Shown: one piece after another, positions 24,408-31,841 of the stretch
How the letters are laid out: each line of letters starts with the position of its first letter
How positions within the stretch are numbered: position 1 is the stretch's first letter
NCBI GenBank assembly: GCA_019510465.1
Contig: JAEKKH010000168.1
Location: 1 to 37,919 of the forward strand
Reading direction: 5' to 3'
Source: Burkholderiales bacterium
GTDB lineage: Bacteria; Pseudomonadota; Gammaproteobacteria; Burkholderiales; Burkholderiaceae_C
Length of the DNA: 37,919 nucleotides
Made by a program: the position numbers and the translations under genes
Notes under the pieces: generated by a model
Databases searched by the model: none
Told to the model about the DNA's origin: nothing
What the model saw: only the letters and a program-made list of their open reading frames with translations

Positions 24408-24812
24408 ATGAGTTCGCATACCGTCACCGGCCCGTTCGACGTGAAGGTCGCGCCGCAGCCCCTCAGCGCCGTCGCCGGCGGCAGCGGCCTGGGCCGCATG
24501 TCGCTCGACAAGCGCTTCCACGGCGCGCTGGACGCGGCCAGCACCGGCGAGATGCTGTCGTTCGGCAACCCGGCCTCCGGCTCGGCCGGCTACGTGGCGA
24601 TGGAGACGGTGCACGGCACGCTCGACGGCCGGGCCGGCTCGTTCGCGCTGCAGCACAGCTCGACGATGGCCGGCGGCGTGCCGACGCAGTCGATCACCGT
24701 CGTGCCGGGCTCGGGCACCGGCGCGCTGGCCGGTCTCGCCGGACGCATGGTGGTGGAGGTCGCGCCGGGCGGCGCGCACGCCTACCACTTCGAGTACAGC
24801 CTGCCCGATTAG
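24408..24812 (+). CDS. DUF3224-family protein
   Basis: This 134-residue protein reads HTVTGPFDVKVAPQPL, then GLGRMSLDKRFHGALDAAST, and further on SAGYVAMETVHGTLDGRAGS and SITVVPGSGTGALAGLAGRM. This is the full DUF3224 barrel, related to dirigent/allene-oxide-cyclase-like folds; its function is unknown. Start 24408 is preferred because AAGGAG lies 6 bases before it and the family normally starts just before this point. An in-frame ATG at 24327 would prepend 27 residues that look like a signal peptide, though it lacks a ribosome site. The protein could therefore be cytoplasmic or exported. Confidence 0.82.
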   Translation: MSSHTVTGPFDVKVAPQPLSAVAGGSGLGRMSLDKRFHGALDAASTGEMLSFGNPASGSAGYVAMETVHGTLDGRAGSFALQHSSTMAGGVPTQSITVVPGSGTGALAGLAGRMVVEVAPGGAHAYHFEYSLPD

Positions 24813-24820
24813 GCGCGGCG

Positions 24821-24837
24821 GCGCGGGCGTCCCGCGC
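24821..24837 (+). terminator. GC-rich hairpin after DUF3224 gene
   Basis: GCGCGGG-CGT-CCCGCGC forms a 7-bp stem with a 3-base loop, nine bases after the DUF3224 stop codon. There is no T-run, so it would be an imperfect intrinsic terminator or simply slow transcription. Confidence 0.4.
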
Positions 24838-24949
24838 TCGATCGGCACGAGGCGAACGCAGGCAGCCCGCCGTTGCGGCCACGGCACACCCCGGGCCGCG
24901 CAACGCGGCGGCGGCGATGCGGATGGCGGTCCTGGCCTAATATCGCCGG

Positions 24950-26554
24950 GTGATCGCCACCCCCTTCGAACGCCATCTCGAGCGCGCCCACGCACTGCTG
25001 TCGCGCCGCGTGCGCAGTGGCGCGGGCGGGCTCGCCAACGACATCGCCGCCGCGCCGGTGACCAACGTCGCGCTGCGCGAGTTGCGCGGCGAGGTCGCCA
25101 CGGCGCTGGGGCGCATGCATGCGGCGTTCGCGTCGGCGTTCGGCGAAGCGTTGCGCGAGTCGTTCAAGGAGGCCGCGCCGGCGGCCAAGCCGGCGGGCCA
25201 GTGGCTGAACCTCGGCTCGCTCGAGATCATGGACGAGTCGCGCATCCAGGACGAGATCGAGATCGCGCAAGTGGTGCGGCTGCTCGAGGAGGACTGCGCC
25301 CTCGAATTGCGCCGCCTCGTCAAGGTCGAGGCCGCGCTGCGTCGCGGCGAGGGCGTGCGCGTCGCGACGTCACCCATCGGGCCGCCGAGCCTGGCGCGGT
25401 CGTTGTGGACCGCCTCCGAGGCGCTCGGCCTCGCGCCCGCGGCGCGCGCCGAGGCGACGCGCTGCATGGCGCGCTGGCTCGCCCCGCGGCTGGCGGAGAT
25501 CTATGCCGCGGTGCGCCAGGCCGGCCTCGCCGACGCGTCGCAGGCGGAGGTGGACGGCGCCGTCGACCCCGACGACGACGCCTCCACCGCCTCGCCGCCC
25601 ACGGGCTTCGACGTCACCCGGCCCGGCGCGCTGTACGAGCTGATGGACCTCGACGAGGAGCGGCCCGTCTTCCGCACCTCCACGCAGGCCGCGCCGCTCA
25701 CGTTCATCCCCGACACGCTGCCGATGCCGCTGGAAGGCGACGGCGCGCGCATCCCCGGGCTCATCCACAGCCACCGCGAGGAGCTCGCCGCGCTGCAGGA
25801 CGCCACCAGCACGCGGCTCGGCGGCGCGCTCATCGGCCACCTGTTCGAGCAGATCGTGGCCGACCCCGCGTTGTCCGCCGACGCACGCGGCTGGATATCG
25901 CGCCTGGAGCCCGCGGTCGTGCACCTGGCCACGCTGGATGCGACGCTGCTGAAGTCGCACCGGCACGCGGCCTGGGCGCTGGTCAACCGGGTCGCCACGC
26001 ACCTGCAGGCCGACAAGGGCGCGCCCGCGCCCGAGTTCATGCAGTGGCTGCAGGAGTCGGTGGCGCAGGTCGAGGCGCAGCCCGCCACGGCCACGTTCGA
26101 GGCCGCGGTGGAGCGGTTGTCGCAATGGCAGCGCAAGCAGGCGCAGAAGCGGCTCACCTCGGTCGAGGGCGCGCTGGAGCTGCTGCAGCGCAACGCCACC
26201 CTGGAAGACCTGGTGGCGCAGGCCAAGGCGCGCCTGGAGCGCAAGCTCGACTCGGCGCATCCGCCATCGCCCACGCGCCGCTTCATCCGCACGCTGTGGG
26301 CGCTGGTCGTCGCGCAGGAATGGACGACGCTGCCGCCCGAGGCGCGGCGCAACTCGCCGGCGATGGACACGGCCGTCGACGTCATCTGGTCCACCGACAA
26401 GGCGCGCTCGCGCGCCGACGCGCCCACGCTGGTGGCGATGGTGCCCGAGCTGGTCGATCGCGTGACCGCGGGCATGGCCACGGTCAAGCTGTCGGACGAG
26501 ATGAAGAAGGCCTGGCTCGACCAGATCGCCGCGATCCACCTGGCGACAGCGTGA
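24950..26554 (+). CDS. DUF1631-family protein (C-terminal module encoded separately)
   Basis: This 534-residue, helix-rich cytoplasmic protein starts at a GTG (24950) with MIATPFERHLERAHALLSRR. The family region includes IAAAPVTNVALRELRGEVAT, LNLGSLEIMDESRIQDEIEI and LPMPLEGDGARIPGLIHSHR. Later comes FEQIVADPALSADARGWISR, with VRALWALVVAQEW-like helices near the end. DUF1631 proteins occur in Gammaproteobacteria and Betaproteobacteria and are usually 700-800 residues; their function is unknown. Here the chain stops early, and the normally terminal module appears in the overlapping gene at 26551. The start is fixed by the family-like N-terminus; no ribosome site stands out. Confidence 0.85.
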   Translation: MIATPFERHLERAHALLSRRVRSGAGGLANDIAAAPVTNVALRELRGEVATALGRMHAAFASAFGEALRESFKEAAPAAKPAGQWLNLGSLEIMDESRIQDEIEIAQVVRLLEEDCALELRRLVKVEAALRRGEGVRVATSPIGPPSLARSLWTASEALGLAPAARAEATRCMARWLAPRLAEIYAAVRQAGLADASQAEVDGAVDPDDDASTASPPTGFDVTRPGALYELMDLDEERPVFRTSTQAAPLTFIPDTLPMPLEGDGARIPGLIHSHREELAALQDATSTRLGGALIGHLFEQIVADPALSADARGWISRLEPAVVHLATLDATLLKSHRHAAWALVNRVATHLQADKGAPAPEFMQWLQESVAQVEAQPATATFEAAVERLSQWQRKQAQKRLTSVEGALELLQRNATLEDLVAQAKARLERKLDSAHPPSPTRRFIRTLWALVVAQEWTTLPPEARRNSPAMDTAVDVIWSTDKARSRADAPTLVAMVPELVDRVTAGMATVKLSDEMKKAWLDQIAAIHLATA

Positions 26555-26766
26555 CGCTGCAACTGCACGGCGAGTGGACCGACCTGCAGCTGCTGTGGGT
26601 GAGCGACAACGGCTACTTCCTGCTGTTCGCGGGTGCCGGCGACGCCACGCAGAGCTTCACGCGCAAGGCGCTCGAGAAGATGGCCACGCAGGGCCTGCTG
26701 CGCACCGCGGACGCCAGCTCCGTGCTGCAGCGCGCGGGCGACGAGCTCATTCGCCGCCGGCAGTAG
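26551..26766 (+). CDS. Small protein matching the C-terminal module of DUF1631 proteins
   Basis: A GTG start overlaps the DUF1631 stop (GTGA), giving a 71-residue protein: VTLQLHGEWTDLQLLWVSDN, then YFLLFAGAGDATQSFTRKAL and EKMATQGLLR. From memory of the family, full-length DUF1631 proteins end with a similar segment (a Trp-containing strand, L-x-W-x-S, a LF block, then 'QSMTR' and a helix). It may be made by translational coupling or by a -1 frameshift with its neighbour. Either a natural split or a frameshift mutation is possible. Little else can be said. Confidence 0.62.
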   Translation: MTLQLHGEWTDLQLLWVSDNGYFLLFAGAGDATQSFTRKALEKMATQGLLRTADASSVLQRAGDELIRRRQ

Positions 26767-26780
26767 CGCCTGGCCCGGGT

Positions 26781-26806
26781 GGATCCTGCGCGCGGTCGCA
26801 GGATCC
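26781..26806 (+). terminator. Perfect 10-bp stem-loop downstream of the DUF1631 genes
   Basis: GGATCCTGCG and CGCAGGATCC are exact reverse complements separated by six bases. The hairpin starts 15 bp after the stop at 26766. A T-run is missing, but its strength and place suggest a transcript end or an mRNA-stabilising structure. Confidence 0.5.
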
Positions 26807-26971
26807 CGCATGCCGACATGCTTCCCCGGAATGGAGACGGACACCCGCTGCCTTGTCTCCACCATGTCACAGGCGTGTCACGACCGCTTCACGCACATGC
26901 CGCACTCTCCGGGCCTGTCCACATCCTGACGCCACGCCAGCGATGCCCGCTCCTTACGTCCGCGCCTTCTG

Positions 26972-28225
26972 ATGCCCGCCTCGTTCCTGTTGCTGCTGGC
27001 GGCCCAGTTCACTTCGGCGCTGGCGGACAACGCGCTGCTGATCGTCACGATCGACCTCCTGCAGCAACGCGCGATGCCCGGCTGGCTGGCGCCGATGCTC
27101 AAGGTCGCGTTCATCGCCGCGTACGTGCTGCTCGCGCCGTTCGTCGGGCCGCTGGCCGACGCGTTCCCGAAAGCGCGCCTGATGGCGTGGATGAACGGCG
27201 TCAAGATCGCCGGCGTCGCGGCGCTGGTCGTGGGGCTGCACCCCGTCGCCGCCTTCCTGGTGGTGGGGCTGGGCGCCGCGGCGTATGCGCCGGCCAAGTA
27301 CGGCCTGGCCACCGAGCTGGTGCGTCCGGGCCAGCTCGTCGCGGCCAACGCCTGGATCGAGACGGCCGCGGTGTGCGCCGTGCTGCTGGGCACCGGCCTG
27401 GGCGGCTTGCTCGTCAGCCCGTGGCTGCTGGGGCATGCGAGCCGCATCGTCCCGGAGGCCTGCGACCCGGTGCTGCCGTCGCTGTTGATCCTGCTGGGCA
27501 CCTACCTGCTGGCGGGCGCGCTCAACCTCGGCGTGCCCGACAGCGGCGTGCGCCATGACGTGCAGTCGCTGCATCCGCGCGCCATGCTGCGCGACTTCCG
27601 CCAGGCCAACCGAAAGCTCTGGCGTGACCGCGATGGCGGGCTGTCGCTGACGGTGACGACGATCTTCTGGGGCGTGGGCGCGACGCTGCAGTTCGCGGTG
27701 CTGCGCTGGGCGCGCGAGACGATGCACCTGACGCTGGACCGCGCCGCGTTCGTGCAGGCCGCGGTCGCGATCGGCGTGATCGCGGGTGCGGTCGCCGCGG
27801 GCCGCTTCGTGCCGCTGGCGCACGCCAAGCGCATGTTGTGGGCCGGGGTGGTGTTCGGGCTGCTGATGACGGCGATGCCCTTCCTCACGCGGCTGCACGT
27901 CGCCGTGGCGGTGCTGATCGTCGTCGGCGGCGTGGGCGGGCTGATGGTGGTGCCGCTGAATGCGCTGCTCCAGGACCGCGGCAACGCGTTGTTGAGCGCG
28001 GGGCGCTCGATCGCGGTGCAGGGCGGCAACGAGAACGCCAGCGTCCTGGTGTGCCTGGGCGCGTACTCGGCGCTGTGCGCGGTGGACGTGTCGCTCGCCG
28101 CACTGATGATCGGCCTGGGCGCCTGCGTGTCCGCGGCGCTGGCCTGGCTGCTGCTGCAGGAGCGCATGCGCGATCGCCGCGCGCCGGTTCACACCGACGA
28201 GTGGCGCGCCGAGGCGAAGGCGTAG
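26972..28225 (+). CDS. lplT: LplT-family lysophospholipid transporter (MFS)
   Basis: This 417-residue membrane protein has about twelve helices. It opens LLLLAAQFTSALADNALLIV and contains KARLMAWMNGVKIAGVAALV and AYAPAKYGLATELVRPGQLV, all close to LplT. A late block reads MVVPLNALLQDRGNALLSAG, then RSIAVQGGNENASV. E. coli LplT flips lysophosphatidylethanolamine inward for re-acylation by Aas; no Aas-like acyltransferase is seen here. The 3' end overlaps the broken tail of the convergent glycosyltransferase gene by about 36 bp. Its place beside a phosphatidylserine-decarboxylase-family gene fits a phospholipid role. Confidence 0.9.
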   Translation: MPASFLLLLAAQFTSALADNALLIVTIDLLQQRAMPGWLAPMLKVAFIAAYVLLAPFVGPLADAFPKARLMAWMNGVKIAGVAALVVGLHPVAAFLVVGLGAAAYAPAKYGLATELVRPGQLVAANAWIETAAVCAVLLGTGLGGLLVSPWLLGHASRIVPEACDPVLPSLLILLGTYLLAGALNLGVPDSGVRHDVQSLHPRAMLRDFRQANRKLWRDRDGGLSLTVTTIFWGVGATLQFAVLRWARETMHLTLDRAAFVQAAVAIGVIAGAVAAGRFVPLAHAKRMLWAGVVFGLLMTAMPFLTRLHVAVAVLIVVGGVGGLMVVPLNALLQDRGNALLSAGRSIAVQGGNENASVLVCLGAYSALCAVDVSLAALMIGLGACVSAALAWLLLQERMRDRRAPVHTDEWRAEAKA

Positions 28226-28310
28226 GGCGCGGGCCGTTCGGCCTTGCGCGCGATCAGCGACGACATCACGCCTTCGACCTGCGCGGCGATGCCGTCCCAG
28301 TCGAGCGCCA
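28189..28310 (-). pseudogene. Out-of-frame C-terminal remnant of the GT4 glycosyltransferase
   Basis: Directly after the premature stop of the glycosyltransferase, another frame reads TSVMALDWDGIAAQVEGVMS, then SLIARKAERPAPY, ending at 28189. 'ALDW...' followed by an amphipathic helix is the standard last helix of GT4 enzymes of this type. It has no start of its own. About 40 codons expected between the conserved 'IRDG' and 'ALDW' are missing, so the join marks an internal deletion with loss of frame. It overlaps the convergent lplT 3' end. Confidence 0.65.
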
Positions 28311-29291
28311 TCACGCTGGTGCGCCGTCGCGGATCACCCGCTGGGCGGCGGCGTAGTCGAACGCGACGACGGCCAGGCCGCTGGCCATGGCCTCGGTGGT
28401 GACGTTGCCGAACGTCTCGGTGATGCTGGGAAACAGGAACAGGTCGGCGGACGCGTAGTGGGCGGCAAGATCCTCGCCCAGCCGCTGGCCGGCGAAGACC
28501 GCGTGGGGACACCGCGCCTGCAGCTCCTTGCGCATCGGGCCGTCGCCCACCAGCACGAGCTTCGCGCGCGGCTGCTGGCGGCGGATCGCGTCGAACGCGG
28601 TGACGAGCGTGGCCAGGTTCTTCTCGGGCGCCAGGCGGCCGACGCAGGTGACGACCAGGTCGTCGTGCGCGGCGCCCCATTGCGCGCGCAGCGCCTCGCT
28701 GCGGCGTGCGGGATCGAAGCGGCGGGTGTCGACGCCGCGGGCCACGGTCAGCAGGTCGCGGAAGCCCTCGCGCTGCAGCTGGTCGTGCAGCGCCTGCGTG
28801 GGCACCATCGTGCAATGCGTGGCGTTGTGGAAGCGGCGCAGGTAGCCCAGGATGAGCTTCTTCATGAAGCCCAGGCCATAGTGCGCGCTGTAGGCGTGGA
28901 AGTTGGTGCGGAACTCGGAACACACCGGCAGGCCGAGCGCGCGGGCCGCCAGCAGCGCGGAGCGCCCGAGCGGGCCCTCGGTGGCGATGTGCACGACGTC
29001 CGGGCGCTCCTTGCGCCACAGCTCGATCAGCCTGCCGGTGCACGGCAGGCCCATCTTCAGGCCTTCGTAGCGCGGGATCGGCACGCCGCGGACGAGGAAG
29101 TCGCCGTCGATCGGGGACGCCACGGCGTCGCCCGCCTGGCGCGGGCGGATCACGCGCACGCTGTGGTGGCGGGCGCGCAGTCCCTGCACGAGCCGGGCCA
29201 CGGTCAGCGCGACGCCGTTGATCTCGGGCGGGTAGGTCTCGGTCACGCAGGCGATTCGCAGGGGCCCGTGCAGGCCGGTCTGAATGTCCAC
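28311..29291 (-). CDS. GT4-family glycosyltransferase, C-terminally truncated
   Basis: The protein begins (GTG 29291, with GGAG 9 bases upstream) with IACVTETYPPEINGVALTVA, the acceptor-side loop of GDP-mannose-dependent/GT4 enzymes such as MgtA. The donor domain is recognisable: VTCVGRLAPEKNLATLVTAF, KLVLVGDGPMRKEL and SADLFLFPSITETFGNVTTEAMASG with the EX7E motif. It stops at residue 326 after AAAQRVIRDGAPA. GT4 members of this type are about 370-380 residues and continue 'NGLL...'. The missing part closes the GT-B fold, so activity is doubtful unless the break is a sequencing artefact. It is divergent from the Mpo1-like gene. Confidence 0.85.
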   Translation of the reverse strand: MDIQTGLHGPLRIACVTETYPPEINGVALTVARLVQGLRARHHSVRVIRPRQAGDAVASPIDGDFLVRGVPIPRYEGLKMGLPCTGRLIELWRKERPDVVHIATEGPLGRSALLAARALGLPVCSEFRTNFHAYSAHYGLGFMKKLILGYLRRFHNATHCTMVPTQALHDQLQREGFRDLLTVARGVDTRRFDPARRSEALRAQWGAAHDDLVVTCVGRLAPEKNLATLVTAFDAIRRQQPRAKLVLVGDGPMRKELQARCPHAVFAGQRLGEDLAAHYASADLFLFPSITETFGNVTTEAMASGLAVVAFDYAAAQRVIRDGAPA

Positions 29292-29467
29292 GAGAAAAGC
29301 TCCGATTCGTTGCGGTCGCGGTCGATCATGACGAGCGCAAGCAACAGATCGATGACAGTTCCGCGACTTTTCGAGGCACCGTCGGACACGGCCCTTTCAT
29401 ATTTCGACGTCACCATCCTGTCACGCCGCGGTCTTGACGCACCGGGCGAATCTCTGAGAGGACTCTC

Positions 29468-30088
29468 GTGAACACCTTCATGCAAACGCTGCGCACGCTG
29501 CGGTGGGACGACCATCGCTTCTACCACCACAGCACGATCAACCAGAGCCTGCACCTGGTCAGCGCGATCGTCTTCTGCATCTCGTACGCGCTGCTGCTCG
29601 TCGACCCGGCGATCGCCGCGGTGCTCGCCTGGACCGTGTCGATGACGACGCGCCAGGCCGGTCACTTCTTCTTCGAGCCGCGCGGCTACGACGACGTCAA
29701 CCAGGTCTCCGACGAGTACAAGGAGGAGGTCAAGGCCGGCTACAACATCCAGCGCAAGATCGTGCTGATGGCGATCTGGGTGGCGATCCCCGCCGCGCTG
29801 TGGTTCGCGCCGTCGCTGGGCGGCCTGATCCAGCCGCACACGGATTTCCGCGGGCTCGTGCACGACGTGGGCATCGCCTGGCTGTCGCTCGGCGCGGCCG
29901 GCCTCGTGATCCGCGTGATCCAGCTGTGCGTCACGCGCAACATGACGGAAGGCCTGGCCTGGGGCTTCAAGATCGTCACCGACCCGTTCATGGACATCGT
30001 CCTGTACCACAAGGCGCCGTTCAAGCTCCTGCACGGCCAGATGATCTCGTCCGTGGCGTCGCCGACGATGCCGACGGCGGCCCACTGA
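29468..30088 (+). CDS. Mpo1-like (DUF962-like) membrane protein, putative non-haem iron oxygenase
   Basis: This 206-residue protein has about four membrane segments (30-58, 98-113, 135-153 and a shorter one). The N-terminal block has His20-His21, Asn25 and His29 (YHHSTINQSLHLVSA), and a second block reads TRQAGHFFFEP (His66, Glu70). The spacing 'H...N...H' plus 'GHFxxE' resembles Mpo1/YGL010w (DUF962), a yeast Fe(II) dioxygenase that shortens 2-hydroxy fatty acids. Further His residues occur at 133 and 181. The start is GTG 29468, with AGAGGA six bases before it. It heads an operon with the class III PLP enzyme (33 bp on) and the decarboxylase. The family link is an inference. Confidence 0.62.
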   Translation: MNTFMQTLRTLRWDDHRFYHHSTINQSLHLVSAIVFCISYALLLVDPAIAAVLAWTVSMTTRQAGHFFFEPRGYDDVNQVSDEYKEEVKAGYNIQRKIVLMAIWVAIPAALWFAPSLGGLIQPHTDFRGLVHDVGIAWLSLGAAGLVIRVIQLCVTRNMTEGLAWGFKIVTDPFMDIVLYHKAPFKLLHGQMISSVASPTMPTAAH

Positions 30089-30121
30089 GGCGGCGCGAGC
30101 GAGCCCGTCCGGAAACGATCC

Positions 30122-31780
30122 ATGGAACCGTCCACCTTCGCCTTCACCGCGCTGATGCTGGCCGCGCTGGCCGTCATGGCGCCGCGCGCCAAGCGCCGGC
30201 TCGAACTCTCGCGTGCCAAGCATGCCTCGCTGACCGGCCATTCGAAGATGGCCAAGCGCGTGGCCAGCTTGCTGCCCGGCTATGCCTACGACGAGGCGCG
30301 CTTCTTCGGCTCGGACGGCGCGCCCGAGGAGTTCCAGCGGCGGCGACGAGCCGGTTTCGACAGGCTCGTCGAGCTCTACGCCGAGCGCTTCGGCAAGAGT
30401 GCCGCGCTGACCGCCCAGGCCAGCAGCGGCATCTCCGACCTGCAGTTCACCGGCAGCTACCGGGTGCCGTTCCAGTACAGCCCCTACCTTCGCAAGCACC
30501 TGAAGACGGGCAGCTTCCTGCAGTCGTCGTCGGGCGTCACCGTGCGCGATCTCGACGGCAACGACTTCTACGACCTGACCGGTTCGTACGGCGTCAACCT
30601 GTTCGGCTACGACTTCTACAAGGAATGCATCGCCGAAGGCGCCGCGCGCGTCGCCGCGCTGGGCCCGGTGCTCGGCGCCTACCACCCGCTGCTGCTCGAC
30701 AACGTGCGCCACCTGCAACGCATCTCCGGGCTGGACGAGGTGTCGTTCCACATGTCCGGCACCGAAGCCGTCATGCAGGCCGTGCGACTGGCCCGCTATC
30801 ACACGAGGAAGAAGTTCCTGGTCCGCTTCTGCGGCGCCTATCACGGGTGGTGGGAGGACGTGCAGCCCGGCCCGGGCAACCCGCTGCCGCCGCGCGAGAC
30901 CTACACGCTCGAGGAGATGAAGGCGCAGACGCTGCAGGTGCTGCGCACTCGCAAGGACATCGCCTGCGTGCTGGTCAACCCGCTGCAGGCGCTGCATCCG
31001 AACGCGGCGGCGCCGGGCGATTCCTCGCTGGTGGACAGCGGCCGCCGCGCGGGCTTCGACCGCGCGGCCTACACCGATTGGCTGAAGCAGCTGCGCCAGG
31101 TCTGCACCGAGCGCGGCATCGTGCTGATCTTCGACGAGATCTTCATCGGCTTCCGTCTCGCGCCGGGCGGCGCGCAGGAATACTTCGGCGTCCAGGCCGA
31201 CATGGTCACTTACGGCAAGTCGCTCGGCGGCGGCCTGCCGGTGGGGGTGGTGTGCGGCAGGCGCGAGCTGATGAAGCGCTTCCGCGAGGATCGCCCCGCC
31301 GACGTCTGCTTCGCGCGGGGCACGTTCAACTCGCACCCGTACGTGATGGGGGCGATGAACGTGTTCCTCGAGCGGCTCGAGCGCTCCGACGTGAAGTCGA
31401 TGTACGACGGCGTCGACGAGCGCTGGAACCAGCGCACCGCGCGCTTCAACGAGCGGCTGGCCGCCGCCGGCGTGCCGGTGCGCGTGGCCAGCATCCAGTC
31501 GATCTGGACGGTGCTGTACGAGCAGCCGTCGCGCTACAACTGGATGCTGCAGTTCTACCTGCGCGCGCACGGCCTGGCGCTGAGCTGGGTGGGCACCGGT
31601 CGCCTGATCTTCAGCCTGAACTACGGCGACGCCGACTTCGACGCGGTGACGGATCGTTTCGTCGCCGCGGCGGTCCAGATGCAGGCGGACGGCTGGTGGT
31701 GGAACGACCCCGCGCAGAGCAACCGCAGCATCCGGCGCGGGCTGCTGCGGGAGATGCTGCGCCAACGCTTCAGCAGCTGA
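30122..31780 (+). CDS. Class III PLP-dependent aminotransferase-like enzyme with N-terminal membrane anchor
   Basis: This 552-residue protein has an N-terminal hydrophobic segment (about 6-20) followed by a basic stretch, then a fold-type I PLP domain. Visible are the phosphate-binding SGTEA (212-216), YHGW (240-243), IFDEI with Asp338, and the Schiff-base Lys366 in VTYGKSLGGGLPVG. The sequence is closest in feel to glutamate-1-semialdehyde aminomutases and acyl-linked aminotransferases of natural-product pathways, but it is longer by over 100 residues. A housekeeping role in haem synthesis is unlikely in this context. It lies between the Mpo1-like and decarboxylase genes, suggesting amine introduction into a lipid or its head group at the membrane. 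Confidence 0.85.
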   Translation: MEPSTFAFTALMLAALAVMAPRAKRRLELSRAKHASLTGHSKMAKRVASLLPGYAYDEARFFGSDGAPEEFQRRRRAGFDRLVELYAERFGKSAALTAQASSGISDLQFTGSYRVPFQYSPYLRKHLKTGSFLQSSSGVTVRDLDGNDFYDLTGSYGVNLFGYDFYKECIAEGAARVAALGPVLGAYHPLLLDNVRHLQRISGLDEVSFHMSGTEAVMQAVRLARYHTRKKFLVRFCGAYHGWWEDVQPGPGNPLPPRETYTLEEMKAQTLQVLRTRKDIACVLVNPLQALHPNAAAPGDSSLVDSGRRAGFDRAAYTDWLKQLRQVCTERGIVLIFDEIFIGFRLAPGGAQEYFGVQADMVTYGKSLGGGLPVGVVCGRRELMKRFREDRPADVCFARGTFNSHPYVMGAMNVFLERLERSDVKSMYDGVDERWNQRTARFNERLAAAGVPVRVASIQSIWTVLYEQPSRYNWMLQFYLRAHGLALSWVGTGRLIFSLNYGDADFDAVTDRFVAAAVQMQADGWWWNDPAQSNRSIRRGLLREMLRQRFSS

Positions 31781-31841
31781 GGACGGCCGGAACGCGCCCG
31801 CACGGCGCGCTCGGCGAAGGCGCCGCTTGAATCGACATCCG

